Below are positions 21,197-28,602 of a stretch of DNA of 37,957 nt, in pieces. The position numbers were made by a program, and so were the translations under genes. The first letter of the stretch is position 1. Each line of letters opens with the position of its first letter. The stretch is taken from positions 1 through 37,957 of the IMG/VR virus record IMGVR_UViG_3300049830_000126; one strand, given 5' to 3'. This DNA comes from a virus. The notes under the pieces were generated by a model. It was not told where the DNA came from. It did no database searches and saw nothing but the letters and a program-made list of their open reading frames with translations.

Positions 21197-21621
21197 TGAA
21201 ACGCTATACCATTGACATCGGCGATTGGCGATTCGGCGTCGAGAAATCCACTGTCGTGATCGACGGGCTGCAGTATCTCACGCGCTGGATACTCTATTGC
21301 GGCGGCACACTGCGCCTGCACAAGTTCCACCGTGGCGACGATGATCGTGCCAGCCATACACACCCGTGGTGGTTCATCACGTTCCCGCTGTCGGCCTACG
21401 TCGAAGATGTTTTCCATCGCGGCAAGTGGGCTGGTCGGCGCACAGTGAAGCCGTTCCGCTTCTACTACCGGGAATCCGGCTTCGAGCACATAGTTGCTGG
21501 CCGGTATCCGCGGCGCGATCGCCGACCGTTCTACACCATAGTCATCACCGGACACCGCACAAACCTGTGGGGCTTCTACCCGAAACCCGGAAAATTCATT
21601 TCATACTTGGATTACAAATGA
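21196..21621 (+). CDS. Cupin-like protein of unknown function
   Basis: ATG 21196 (TGATG overlap); a GTG three nucleotides earlier is also possible. The 141-aa protein is beta-rich with metal-binding-like HKFHRGDDDRASHTHPWWF and FEHIVAGRYPRRDRRPFYTI, a His pattern typical of the cupin/double-stranded beta-helix fold. Related phage proteins are annotated only as cupin-like. It may be an enzyme on nucleotides or amino acids; the neighbouring DUF5664 protein would suit nucleotide metabolism. Inference only. Confidence 0.6.
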   Translation: MKRYTIDIGDWRFGVEKSTVVIDGLQYLTRWILYCGGTLRLHKFHRGDDDRASHTHPWWFITFPLSAYVEDVFHRGKWAGRRTVKPFRFYYRESGFEHIVAGRYPRRDRRPFYTIVITGHRTNLWGFYPKPGKFISYLDYK

Positions 21622-21944
21622 GCCTGCCAACCGACTACCATGCCCGCAAGGCGCTGCCGCTCTACTCGTTTCTGACCGGCTACTTCCCCGACGCCATCGT
21701 CGAAATGGTCAAGGTGTCCGTCGCGGGAAATCAGCAGCACAACCCAGGCGAGCCACTCCATTGGGCGCGCGGCAAATCAACCGACCAGCTGAATACGGCA
21801 ATGCGCCACATTTTCGACCACGCGGTGCAACCCGTTGATACAGATGGTACCTATCATCTGGCAAAAGCCGCGTGGCGCCTGCTGGCCGAGCTGCAGTTGA
21901 TTTGCGAGGCCAAACAGGGCAAAGTTCCCGATACCGCTGCTTGA
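21618..21944 (+). CDS. DUF5664 family nucleotide pyrophosphohydrolase-like protein
   Basis: ATG 21618 (ATGA). The 108-aa helical protein contains PLYSFLTGYFPDAIVEMVKV, NPGEPLHWARGKSTDQL and AMRHIFDHAV, then YHLAKAAWRLLAELQLI, which is the signature of DUF5664, related to dATP/dGTP pyrophosphohydrolases of the MazG superfamily. In some phages with base-modified genomes a member of this superfamily shapes the nucleotide pool. No PurZ or DatZ is seen here, so a modified genome is not implied. Probably adjusts dNTP supply. Confidence 0.75.
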   Translation: MSLPTDYHARKALPLYSFLTGYFPDAIVEMVKVSVAGNQQHNPGEPLHWARGKSTDQLNTAMRHIFDHAVQPVDTDGTYHLAKAAWRLLAELQLICEAKQGKVPDTAA

Positions 21945-21954
21945 GGCATATAGC

Positions 21955-22134
21955 ATGGCAAGTTTCAATGTGAAGAAAGGCGCGATGCATCGCGATCTGG
22001 GCAAGGCGCCCGGCGCTCCGATAACGCAGAATGACATCAAGCGTGAGGCTGCTAAAGGTCCGCTTGGGGCGAAGCGCGCCAACTTTGCGCGCATGGCGAA
22101 GCGCCATTTCAAACCGCTCGGCGAGGAATTCTAA
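21955..22134 (+). CDS. 59-aa basic protein with shared C-terminal tail PLGEEF
   Basis: ATG 21955 gives MASFNVKKGAMHRDLGKAPG and so on, basic and probably disordered, ending RHFKPLGEEF. Two following proteins end with the same tail pattern. The next gene starts at the base after the TAA. A DNA-condensing or virion-packaged role would fit the charge, but this is inference. A GAGG element lies about 9 nt upstream. Confidence 0.6.
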   Translation: MASFNVKKGAMHRDLGKAPGAPITQNDIKREAAKGPLGAKRANFARMAKRHFKPLGEEF

Positions 22135-22299
22135 GTGTCGAAAGCCAACAACCTGTTGGGGACATCGCGCGGCCAGTGGGACAACAAGCCGGTGCGCTCC
22201 GAGGCTGAAATACGCGCCGATCTGCGCAAGCAGCTCGAAGCCATCCACGCGCGGTATCGCGCATGGTCAAAGGATACGGTAGATGCCGTTCGTAAGTGA
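22135..22299 (+). CDS. Hypothetical 54-aa basic protein
   Basis: GTG 22135 follows directly after TAA. The product reads (M)[20 protein letters not shown] and then an amphipathic helix ([20 protein letters not shown]) and a Lys/Arg end. It overlaps the next gene by 17 nt in another frame. Unlike its neighbours it lacks the PLGEEF tail. Not recognised. Confidence 0.55.
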   Translation: MSKANNLLGTSRGQWDNKPVRSEAEIRADLRKQLEAIHARYRAWSKDTVDAVRK

Positions 22300-22459
22300 A
22301 GCGCAGAAACGTGCGATGTATGCCGCGGCTTCCGGCAAGAGCACATTGGGCATACCGAAGAAAGTAGGCGCCGATTTCGTCGCCGCTGGACCGGCCAGCA
22401 AAAAGCTGCCGGAACGTAAGAGTCAGAAACACAGCAAACCCTTGGGTGAGGAATTTTAA
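22283..22459 (+). CDS. Conserved small phage protein ending in PLGEEF
   Basis: ATG 22283 begins [20 protein letters not shown] followed by [15 protein letters not shown], a short sequence pattern (MP.vSE.QrraM.aa..gkstlGIP) shared by many phage proteins of unknown function often lying near head or replication genes. The 58-aa product ends SKPLGEEF, the same C-terminal tail as the gene at 21955. It is basic and likely disordered. Confidence 0.65.
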   Translation: MPFVSEAQKRAMYAAASGKSTLGIPKKVGADFVAAGPASKKLPERKSQKHSKPLGEEF

Positions 22460-22693
22460 ATGGATCAGCAACCTGTACAACGCGGCACTGTGCTTGGCCC
22501 TGATGGCAAGCCGATGCTTTCGATGAACCATGCGTCGCCCGGCATCAGCGGTGCGATCATGGATGCCATTGCCGCCCTAGCGCACGCATTCGCGCCGCGC
22601 GCAGTCACCCAGCATGTTCCGGCGACGGAGCAGGCAATTGCAGCTCAATCGGAAGGCACGCCGCCACAGCAGCCGCTCGGTAATCAGTTCTAA
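22460..22693 (+). CDS. 77-aa protein with tail PLGNQF
   Basis: ATG 22460 follows directly after the previous TAA and gives MDQQPVQRGTVLGPDGKPML and so on, with an Ala-rich helix in the middle (ISGAIMDAIAALAHAFAPRA) and C-terminal QQPLGNQF. It is the third in a row with this tail type. The family is unknown. Translation start by reinitiation after TAA is likely. Confidence 0.6.
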   Translation: MDQQPVQRGTVLGPDGKPMLSMNHASPGISGAIMDAIAALAHAFAPRAVTQHVPATEQAIAAQSEGTPPQQPLGNQF

Positions 22694-22713
22694 AAACGCA
22701 ATAGGAGCCCCAC

Positions 22714-22998
22714 ATGCCCAAAGCAAAAAACCTTGCCGATTTCAAGAACGTCGCCGATCCTGATGTCATCGTTCCTCGCAAAATGCGCGAGGCGCTTGCT
22801 GCGATGGCCAAAGAAGGCCCGGAAAATTGGGAATACGAAGGCGATTTCATCAAGCGGGCCTGCGTCAGCAATTTCCATTGCGCCAGGTACCGTGAGCAGT
22901 TCATCGAGCACGTCATCGAGATACGCGAGAATGGCAAAGCCAGTCGGCGCGTTTGGTTCGGATCAGCCAAAGTAGCGGCGAAAGCCCGCGGAGAATGA
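22714..22998 (+). CDS. Hypothetical 94-aa protein
   Basis: AGGAG stands 8 nt before ATG 22714. Begins MPKAKNLADFKNVADPDVIV and has a helix-rich body with two Cys (RACVSNFHCARYREQ) and a basic end. The N-terminal part resembles the first residues of the metallophosphoesterase that follows (SLTEFKVSHDPQTIIA), suggesting a shared short N-terminal module of DNA-binding type. No enzyme motif is seen. Unknown role. Confidence 0.65.
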   Translation: MPKAKNLADFKNVADPDVIVPRKMREALAAMAKEGPENWEYEGDFIKRACVSNFHCARYREQFIEHVIEIRENGKASRRVWFGSAKVAAKARGE

Positions 22999-22999
22999 C

Positions 23000-24073
23000 A
23001 TGGCAAAGAGCCTCACAGAATTCAAGGTATCGCACGATCCGCAGACCATCATCGCGCGGCTCACGGCCGAGCTCAGAGATGCGCAGAAGGTGAGCGCCGA
23101 CGCCACAGCGTTGAAAGAGGCGCTTGGCACTGCGGCCCTGCAGCTCGACCGCGCTTACATCCCAGAATGGACGCAACGGTTGGCGAAGGGTGGTGCGCCC
23201 GGTGTTCCGACGCTGTTCCTGTCTGATTTGCATTGGGGCGAAGTCGTGTTCCCCGGCCAAGTCAACGGCATCAACGAGTACAGTCTGTCGATCGCGCACA
23301 AGCGGCTGCGCTACACGATCGAAACGGCCGTGTATCTGCTGAAGATCATCAGCCCGTCTATGGAGTACCCTGGCATCGTGGTGCCGCTCGGCGGCGACAT
23401 GATTTCCGGCGACATCCATGAGGAACTACAGACCACAAACGAGCTGGCCACCATGCCGACCGTGCTCGATCTGTTCGAGCAGCTCGTGGCCACGCTCAAG
23501 TTGTTGATCGAACAGTTTGGTGCGGTGTTCTGCCCCTGCGTCTCGGGCAACCACGGGCGCAACACCAAGAAAATATGGGCGAAGAACCGCAACCACACAT
23601 CGTTTGACTGGATGCTCTATCAGCTGTTGGCGAAGCACTTTGCGGCGATCGGCGAAAAGCGAATCACGTTCTATGTGCCGGATGGTTCTGACGCCTATTA
23701 CAAGGTCTACAACACCCGGTACCTGCTGACGCACGGCGACCAGTTCAAGGCCGGCGACTCGATCATCGGACCTATCGGCCCGCTGACGCGCGGCCAGCAG
23801 AAAAAGCAGGCGCGCAACTCCGCTGTCGATATGCCGTTCGATGTGATGATCGCCGGACACTGGCACCAGTACATCCATCTAGAGCGCCTGATCGTCAATG
23901 GCTCGCTGAAGGGCTACGACGAGTACGCTTACAGTGGCAACTTTGCGTTCGAGCCGCCGCGGCAGGGGCTCTGGCTGACGCATCCGAAATACGGCCTCAC
24001 CTACCGCATGCCAGTGCTGTGCGAACAGCCGCGCGCTACTGGCAAATCGGAATGGGTCAGTGTGCCGAAATGA
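23000..24073 (+). CDS. Calcineurin-like metallophosphoesterase
   Basis: This 357-aa protein has the complete dinuclear metal motif set: SDLHWGE (about 74-80), GGDMISGD (about 131-138), SGNHGR (about 181-186), THGDQF (about 243-248) and GHWHQY (about 284-289). Residues 1-65 form a coiled helical extension (LTAELRDAQKVSADATALKE). Substrate is unknown; phage relatives act on nucleotides, nucleic-acid ends or DNA intermediates. ATG 23000 lies one base after the previous stop. It is next to the HslV-like gene by ATGA. Confidence 0.88.
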   Translation: MAKSLTEFKVSHDPQTIIARLTAELRDAQKVSADATALKEALGTAALQLDRAYIPEWTQRLAKGGAPGVPTLFLSDLHWGEVVFPGQVNGINEYSLSIAHKRLRYTIETAVYLLKIISPSMEYPGIVVPLGGDMISGDIHEELQTTNELATMPTVLDLFEQLVATLKLLIEQFGAVFCPCVSGNHGRNTKKIWAKNRNHTSFDWMLYQLLAKHFAAIGEKRITFYVPDGSDAYYKVYNTRYLLTHGDQFKAGDSIIGPIGPLTRGQQKKQARNSAVDMPFDVMIAGHWHQYIHLERLIVNGSLKGYDEYAYSGNFAFEPPRQGLWLTHPKYGLTYRMPVLCEQPRATGKSEWVSVPK

Positions 24074-24585
24074 CGGTCATCGCATACCGTGACGGCGTCA
24101 TGGCCGCGGACTCGCGTATGACAGTCGAGACTGAGGCCGGCGGAATTCGCATGGCGAGATGCGAGAAAATGTACTGCTACCTTGATGGGCTGGATCGCTA
24201 CGTCGTCATAGGCGTAGCCGGCGAAGGCTTCCCTGCGCTCCGCTTCGTAGAGTGGTACAAAAATGGCCCACTCGATGAGCCACCGGTCGAGCTGTTCACC
24301 AATGGCGACGCCAACTTCAGCGCTATCGTGCTGACGCACGAAGGGTTGTTCGAGTACGACAAGTGGTGCATCGGCGAGAAGATTCTCGATGACTACTATG
24401 CCATCGGCTGCGGCGCGAAGGCGGCACTCGGCGCGATGCATCGAGGCGCCACGGCTGAGGAAGCGGTTGTCGCCGCCTGCGCTCACGATCCGCTGTGCGG
24501 CCTGCCGGGGTTGGCTATTGAGCCAGGAACAAAGACTGTTCGGCAGTTCGACGGCGTAGCAACCCCGCCGAAACCTGCCCGTTGA
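24070..24585 (+). CDS. HslV/proteasome-beta-like Ntn hydrolase
   Basis: Start ATG 24070 by ATGA overlap; 171 aa. The N-terminus MTVIAYRDGVMAADSRMTVE is like HslV and proteasome beta chains: after removal of Met, Thr 1 would be the nucleophile, with Asp 13 (AADSR) and Lys 32 (RCEKMYC), close to the HslV order Thr, Asp, Lys. Downstream are VVIGVAGE and YYAIGCGAKAALGAM typical of that fold. No HslU-like ATPase is seen here. It may be a stand-alone peptidase or a partner for host HslU. Fold assignment is good; activity is inferred. Confidence 0.75.
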   Translation: MTVIAYRDGVMAADSRMTVETEAGGIRMARCEKMYCYLDGLDRYVVIGVAGEGFPALRFVEWYKNGPLDEPPVELFTNGDANFSAIVLTHEGLFEYDKWCIGEKILDDYYAIGCGAKAALGAMHRGATAEEAVVAACAHDPLCGLPGLAIEPGTKTVRQFDGVATPPKPAR

Positions 24586-24949
24586 CGTGACTCCACTTCA
24601 GAAATTCATTCGCCGCTTCGGCCACATGGCCGGCGTTGAGCAGTCGCACCAGAGTCGAGTGCTGCTCGGCGCCGGCCCCGACGTTGTAGGTGAAGGCCAC
24701 CAAGGCGTCAAACTGGTTCTGGGTAAGTGGCGCATGGACCGACTCGTTCACAGCCCGTACCGCCTGCTGAACGTCCGCGGTGAACCATGTATCGGCCTGA
24801 TCGACTGTACACGTCATCCCCTCATGTACTTCGGACCCGGTGTGACCCCAGCCGATCGTCCAGACGCCGCCCGAGTCTTGGTATGAGCGCAGCGCACACT
24901 TCTCGAAGCTCTGGATGAGCCGAGTGCCGGGGCCAGCCAGCTGCATCAC
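24515..24949 (-). CDS. Endolysin, GH24 phage lysozyme
   Basis: The 144-aa product starts at GTG 24949 (or ATG 24946; both overlap the previous TGA). It has Glu 16 (SFEKCALRSY), Asp 25 (QDSGG) and Thr 31 (VWTIGWGHTG) with the same spacing as T4 lysozyme E11/D20/T26, and later QFDALVAFTYNVGAG and LRRRTAEQSLF. It hydrolyses peptidoglycan. No signal peptide or SAR anchor is seen, so it should need a holin; two membrane proteins lie just upstream. Its 3' end overlaps the convergent HslV-like gene by 71 bp. Confidence 0.92.
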   Translation of the reverse strand: MMQLAGPGTRLIQSFEKCALRSYQDSGGVWTIGWGHTGSEVHEGMTCTVDQADTWFTADVQQAVRAVNESVHAPLTQNQFDALVAFTYNVGAGAEQHSTLVRLLNAGHVAEAANEFLKWSHVNGQVSAGLLRRRTAEQSLFLAQ

Positions 24950-25194
24950 TTTATGAATTTCCCGATCAGATGGTCAATCGCGATACCGGCCATCGTCGCG
25001 ATGCCAGTCAGAAGCACCATCCACACAGAGGCACGGCCGCTGGCGCGCGAGTTCTTCACTTCCAACGCTTCGATGCGGACCAGCGCGGCCTGATCTTCCT
25101 GCTCATGCTTCGTGAAAGAAGCAACGTGTGCGGTCAGCAAACCTTTAATTTCGCCGATGTCTTGACTCATGCTGACCAGCAGTTCGGTACTCAT
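24946..25194 (-). CDS. Lysis-cassette membrane protein with coiled coil (XhlA-like)
   Basis: ATG 25194 (ATGA overlap); a longer in-frame extension upstream lies inside the holin gene and is rejected. The 82-aa product MSTELLVSMSQDIGEIKGLL has a heptad-like helix followed by one C-terminal membrane span (WMVLLTGIATMAGIAIDHLI). This layout recalls XhlA-type proteins that work with holins, or the inner-membrane part of a two-component lysis system. The role in lysis is inferred from position between holin and lysozyme. Confidence 0.6.
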   Translation of the reverse strand: MSTELLVSMSQDIGEIKGLLTAHVASFTKHEQEDQAALVRIEALEVKNSRASGRASVWMVLLTGIATMAGIAIDHLIGKFIK

Positions 25195-25607
25195 GCCACA
25201 CCTTTCGACTTCTCGAATGTGCGGTAAGCGCCAAGCCCGAGCAGCGGCACCAGTAGAGACATCAATGTGTTGCTGTCGAGCGCCGGCATCGGTGGCACAT
25301 GGCCGCCGAACGCATTGACGACCCACGGCAGCAGGGGGCAGATCAGAAGGCCATACACTAGGCCAGCGGCGCATACCCAGCCCACGAACGGGCGCCAGCC
25401 GCTTTTGAACAGGCTGGGGCTGGCCGCTTCGACTTTGTTGATGTCGGCTTGCGCCGTCATGGCAGCCAGATCGGCGTCGATCTGCTTGAACTCACCGGCC
25501 TGCTGCGCCTGAAACAGCGCGAGTTGCGCGCTGGCCTTGGCCGCTGGGTCCGGTATAAACGACAGCAGCTTTTGGACAATAGGACCAGCGATGTCGAGAA
25601 TGCTCAC
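25191..25607 (-). CDS. Holin, 3TM type (gene-transfer-release family)
   Basis: The 138-aa protein starts at ATG 25607 (ATGA) and has an amphipathic N-terminal part (MSILDIAGPIVQKLLSFIPD), a charged linker with INKVEAASPSLF and KSGWRPFVGWVCAAGLVYGL, then a further span around SLLVPLLGLGAYRTF. The FIPDP, INK.EA.S and F..GWRPF phrases are the hallmark of the Holin_3TMs family. It would form the lesions that release the lysozyme. Strong motif support. Confidence 0.85.
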   Translation of the reverse strand: MSILDIAGPIVQKLLSFIPDPAAKASAQLALFQAQQAGEFKQIDADLAAMTAQADINKVEAASPSLFKSGWRPFVGWVCAAGLVYGLLICPLLPWVVNAFGGHVPPMPALDSNTLMSLLVPLLGLGAYRTFEKSKGVA

Positions 25608-26164
25608 GTGTTGGTGACTGCCGTAACGTAATCGCCCGGATTCACACGCCGCAGTACACGATCGTTCGCGGCCATGCGCATATTGCTGGTAGTGGCCACC
25701 GCGGCCATGTCAGCTCCGTGCGCCACTGAGCAGATGCTGTCGGATTCCATCTCGACCCACTTGGTCGAAGCTTGGAAAGCGGCAGATCGGATGGTGATTG
25801 AAGTCACCGGGATTGAGAAGCCAGCGCCTGAGCCGCCGAGATTGGTGTTCGACGCCGACAAAGTGTCGGCTGCCGTGTACCCGCTGCCGCGAGCCGTCAG
25901 CGTAACCGCGGTGACGGCGCCGCCGGCCACTGTGATATTCGCTTTGGCGCCGGAGCCCGTGCCGCCAGTGAGCGGCACGTTTGGGTATGTACCGTTGACA
26001 TACGCAGCTCCGGGCGTGATGGCGCCGAGCACGTTGATGGCGCCCGTCGTGGCCGTCGTGTCGATACGCTGATCGACAGTTGACGGAACAGGAACGCCAG
26101 CAACGCTGTCGCTCTGATCTGTCTCGCCCAAACCAGGGAATTCCGAAATGTACAGTTTCGTCAT
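25604..26164 (-). CDS. Probable virion protein with Gly/Thr-rich beta repeats
   Basis: The ATG at 26164 has CGGAG about 9 nt upstream; the longer in-frame version is rejected. The 186-aa product has a central segment (LTGGTGSGAKANITVAGGAV, then TLTARGSGYTAADTLS) that matches the short beta-sandwich repeats common in bacterial and phage surface or fibre proteins. The end is a helix with NMRMAANDRVLRRV. Likely a tail or head-decoration component. It may bind host surface sugar; not proven. Confidence 0.6.
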   Translation of the reverse strand: MTKLYISEFPGLGETDQSDSVAGVPVPSTVDQRIDTTATTGAINVLGAITPGAAYVNGTYPNVPLTGGTGSGAKANITVAGGAVTAVTLTARGSGYTAADTLSASNTNLGGSGAGFSIPVTSITIRSAAFQASTKWVEMESDSICSVAHGADMAAVATTSNMRMAANDRVLRRVNPGDYVTAVTNT

Positions 26165-26180
26165 GTCGAAAACTCCGGGT

Positions 26181-26549
26181 TTACTGGAAGCCGACTTCGC
26201 CTTCAGCGTTGAAGGTGATGGTCGTGTTGGCGTTCGCAAGGCCGGTCAGGAAGTCCGTGGACTCCAACCGCAGCACGCCGTACCAGTCAACGTATGAGTT
26301 GGCCGGGATTGGCACTGCGCTGAACGCAAATTCGGTGCCAGCTGCGCTACCGCCGGTTGCGCCGATAAACAGCGACGCGGTGCCCGCGCTGGCCGTCTTG
26401 TTGACGAGGCGAATGTGCTTCAGGGTGATGACCGGCTGCGTCAGCGTGATGCCGACAGGACCGGCCAACGACGTGACGGTGCCGTTCAGAATGTTGGCAG
26501 CCGCGTTGGTCAGGGCCACCGGGCCGATGCGAACCGATTTATTCAGCAT
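26181..26549 (-). CDS. Probable virion structural protein, 122 aa
   Basis: ATG 26549 has GGAG 9 nt upstream and sits downstream of a sigma-70-type promoter. The chain MLNKSVRIGPVALTNAAANI is all-beta, with ITLKHIRLVNKTASAGTASL and PANSYVDWYGVLRLES, the style of small head-decoration or base-plate beta proteins. It is not assigned to a family. It precedes the lysis cassette. Confidence 0.6.
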   Translation of the reverse strand: MLNKSVRIGPVALTNAAANILNGTVTSLAGPVGITLTQPVITLKHIRLVNKTASAGTASLFIGATGGSAAGTEFAFSAVPIPANSYVDWYGVLRLESTDFLTGLANANTTITFNAEGEVGFQ

Positions 26550-26573
26550 GATCTATCTCCAAAGTTGCCAAAA

Positions 26574-26602
26574 ACTTTAAACTAGGGGCTGGTAATTGTC
26601 TA
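26574..26602 (-). promoter_or_regulatory. Possible sigma-70-type promoter before the 26549 gene
   Basis: On the minus strand TAGACA (26602-26597) and TAAAGT (26579-26574) are 17 bp apart; -35 matches 5 of 6 and -10 matches 4 of 6. The 55-bp gap has no gene and is relatively AT-rich. A hairpin AAAGTT/AACTTT lies at its downstream edge. Moderate support only. Confidence 0.45.
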
Positions 26603-26604
26603 CT

Positions 26605-26847
26605 TTAGGTTACGACCCGGATGTGGTGCGGGTCGCCGAACTCCGGGGTGTAGTATTTGACCGCATTCTCGTCAACACTCCACAGTTGAATCCAGCTACC
26701 AATAAGGCCGCCGTCACAATTGGTGTACATGAAACCTAGCGGATACAAGGCACCGAGATTGTGCTGGATCAACAGATAAGTGCCGCGGGCATCTACCAGA
26801 TGATCAGCCCATGTGTAGGTTTGCTGAAAAGTGTTGGCGTTGCTCAT
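26605..26847 (-). CDS. Virion-associated protein, 80 aa
   Basis: The ATG at 26847 (ATGA) is preferred to an earlier in-frame start that is out of keeping with the coupling. MSNANTFQQTYTWADHLVDA then GTYLLIQHNLGALYPLGFMY, aromatic and beta-rich, resembling a small tail-fibre or receptor-binding domain. No motif is recognised. Confidence 0.55.
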   Translation of the reverse strand: MSNANTFQQTYTWADHLVDARGTYLLIQHNLGALYPLGFMYTNCDGGLIGSWIQLWSVDENAVKYYTPEFGDPHHIRVVT

Positions 26848-27479
26848 ATGTTGAACCCTTCGCCTATCATCACGTTGATAGTGAACAGCTCGGAGGCTGC
26901 AGACGTAACGCACAACCCAACCTGTAGACCGGCTACGGTCGTATCGAATCCGGCGGAAATTGCAGTGAGCACTGACTGCTGTACGGTCAAGTGGCCGGTA
27001 GTCTGCAAATTGTGCGTCATGCTGAATTCGCCGACCATGATGCCGGAAGCACCGACCGACCGCATGACGGCGATAATCTCAATCCAGCCTTCGTCGGCGA
27101 CAGCCGTGCCGGCTGGCTTTGTGAAAGATACGCGCGCCGCATCCGCGGTAGACGCGTTTGTTCCGACTGCAATATCGAACACGCTGGTGCCCGCGCCAGC
27201 GCCGGTTTTCGACAACCCGATTTTCCACTTGAAGCAGGTGTTTGACTGCATCTTGTTGCTCGAAATCGGAATGTTCGACCCGGTGATGTAAGTGCGGGTG
27301 GCGGCGGCCGGCGCCTGCGCACTAGCCTGTGGGGCAGGTACCTGCGCGCGTTGATAGGTTCCGAATATGGCGTTGCTGTTCTTGAAGCAGATATAGCCGT
27401 TTGTGTCGCCGTATATAATGCCCGATCCGTTTGGCGGATTGACCGGCGCACTCTGCACATCAACTTGAATGTCAGACAT
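26844..27479 (-). CDS. Virion protein with fibre-like beta segments, 211 aa
   Basis: ATG 27479 overlaps the TAA of the fibre gene (TAATG). It starts MSDIQVDVQSAPVNPPNGSG, and its body (FDIAVGTNASTADAARVSFT and FSMTHNLQTTGHLTVQQSVL) is beta-rich and Ser/Thr/Gly-rich, typical of fibre tips. It follows the collagen-like shaft, so it may be the tip or head domain, but no family is recognised. Confidence 0.6.
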   Translation of the reverse strand: MSDIQVDVQSAPVNPPNGSGIIYGDTNGYICFKNSNAIFGTYQRAQVPAPQASAQAPAAATRTYITGSNIPISSNKMQSNTCFKWKIGLSKTGAGAGTSVFDIAVGTNASTADAARVSFTKPAGTAVADEGWIEIIAVMRSVGASGIMVGEFSMTHNLQTTGHLTVQQSVLTAISAGFDTTVAGLQVGLCVTSAASELFTINVMIGEGFNI

Positions 27480-28600
27480 TACATCACCCGTAGTCGCGCG
27501 GTACCAGCAAGTGTTGCCCGCTCAATTCTGATAAGTATAAGATGGTTGACCATCGAGGCGTAGTAGCCGTTCGGGATATTGAAAATACCCGGTGCGTACG
27601 GCCGAATGGAAATCGTCTCGGGCGCTTTGGCCGCGGCAGAATCCCAGCCGTCGGTGCCTGGATCGCCGTCGAGCCCGGCAATACCCGGCAAGCCCTGCAA
27701 ACCTTGTGCACCCTGCATGCCCGGCATACCGGGGTTACCGTCCATGCCCATATCGGCTTCTAGATATGTGGCAACCCCGGCCGGGCCTGGAACACCAGAC
27801 AACCCCATCGGGCCGGGCGGCCCAAGGTCGCCATCCGGGCCGGGGTCGGCTTCGAGGTAGACGGGCGGCCCGATCGGGCCTTGAGCGCCTGTGAGCCCCT
27901 GCAACCCCATCGGCCCCATATCACCATCTGCGCCCATGTCCGCTTCTAGATAGACAGCCGGACCCGCCGGCCCCGAGCCGCCGGTAAACCCTTGCGGCCC
28001 CATCGGGCCGGGGTCGCCATCGGTGCCCGGATCGCCGTCCATGCCGGGATTGCCCTGTGGCCCCTGAGCGCCTGTGAGCCCCTGCGGGCCGACCGGGCCG
28101 ATAGGGCCTATATCGCCATCGGCGCCAGGATCGCCGTCCATGCCGGGGTTGCCCTGCGGTCCTTGGGCACCTGTAGCCCCAGCGGCGCCTGCCGCGCCTG
28201 CCGCGCCCGGCGGACCAGGATCGCCGTCGGCCCCTTGCTCGCCATCCATGCCCGGACGGCCAAGCGCACCGTCCGCGCCCGCGCGGCCCGGCGGCCCTAT
28301 CGGACCAGCCTCACCCTCGATCGGATCATCAAATTGGATAGGGATGGGTGCCGTCAGGTAGATCGGTACGCTGCCCACGATCGGGCCGCCGCCCCCGAGG
28401 CCGGGGCCTGGCGCCAGACTGGCCAGTCCGCCAACACCGCCGGCCGGCGTCGTGGTCGAAGTTATGCCGAGCGCGGCTTTGAGCTGCGCCAGCGTGACCG
28501 TCTGGCCGGCGAATTCGGCAATCACCGTCGCCAGAGTTGCATCTGGGATGGTGACTGTTTTCCGAACGCCGCCGATGACGGGAAGCTGAATCTTACGCAT
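27479..28600 (-). CDS. Collagen-like tail fibre protein
   Basis: The 373-aa protein begins MRKIQLPVIGGVRKTVTIPD. From about residue 95 to 320 it is almost entirely Gly-X-Y triplets (GPPGRAGADGALGRPGMDGE style). Three interruptions share the sequence (V/T)YLEAD(M/P)G, dividing the collagen into modules that each restart with DG..GP.G(L/P). The shaft should form a trimeric triple helix in a virion fibre. The last 50 residues form a folded tip (ISIRPYAPGIFNIPNGYYAS). Its G-X-Y repeats are recognisable; attachment site and receptor are unknown. Confidence 0.8.
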   Translation of the reverse strand: MRKIQLPVIGGVRKTVTIPDATLATVIAEFAGQTVTLAQLKAALGITSTTTPAGGVGGLASLAPGPGLGGGGPIVGSVPIYLTAPIPIQFDDPIEGEAGPIGPPGRAGADGALGRPGMDGEQGADGDPGPPGAAGAAGAAGATGAQGPQGNPGMDGDPGADGDIGPIGPVGPQGLTGAQGPQGNPGMDGDPGTDGDPGPMGPQGFTGGSGPAGPAVYLEADMGADGDMGPMGLQGLTGAQGPIGPPVYLEADPGPDGDLGPPGPMGLSGVPGPAGVATYLEADMGMDGNPGMPGMQGAQGLQGLPGIAGLDGDPGTDGWDSAAAKAPETISIRPYAPGIFNIPNGYYASMVNHLILIRIERATLAGTARLRVM

Positions 28601-28602
28601 GG

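Noticed and set aside
21618-21944. DUF5664 gene as proof of a 2-aminoadenine genome
   Set aside because: PurZ and DatZ, the other parts of that pathway, are not present in the window, and DUF5664 proteins are widespread in ordinary phages.
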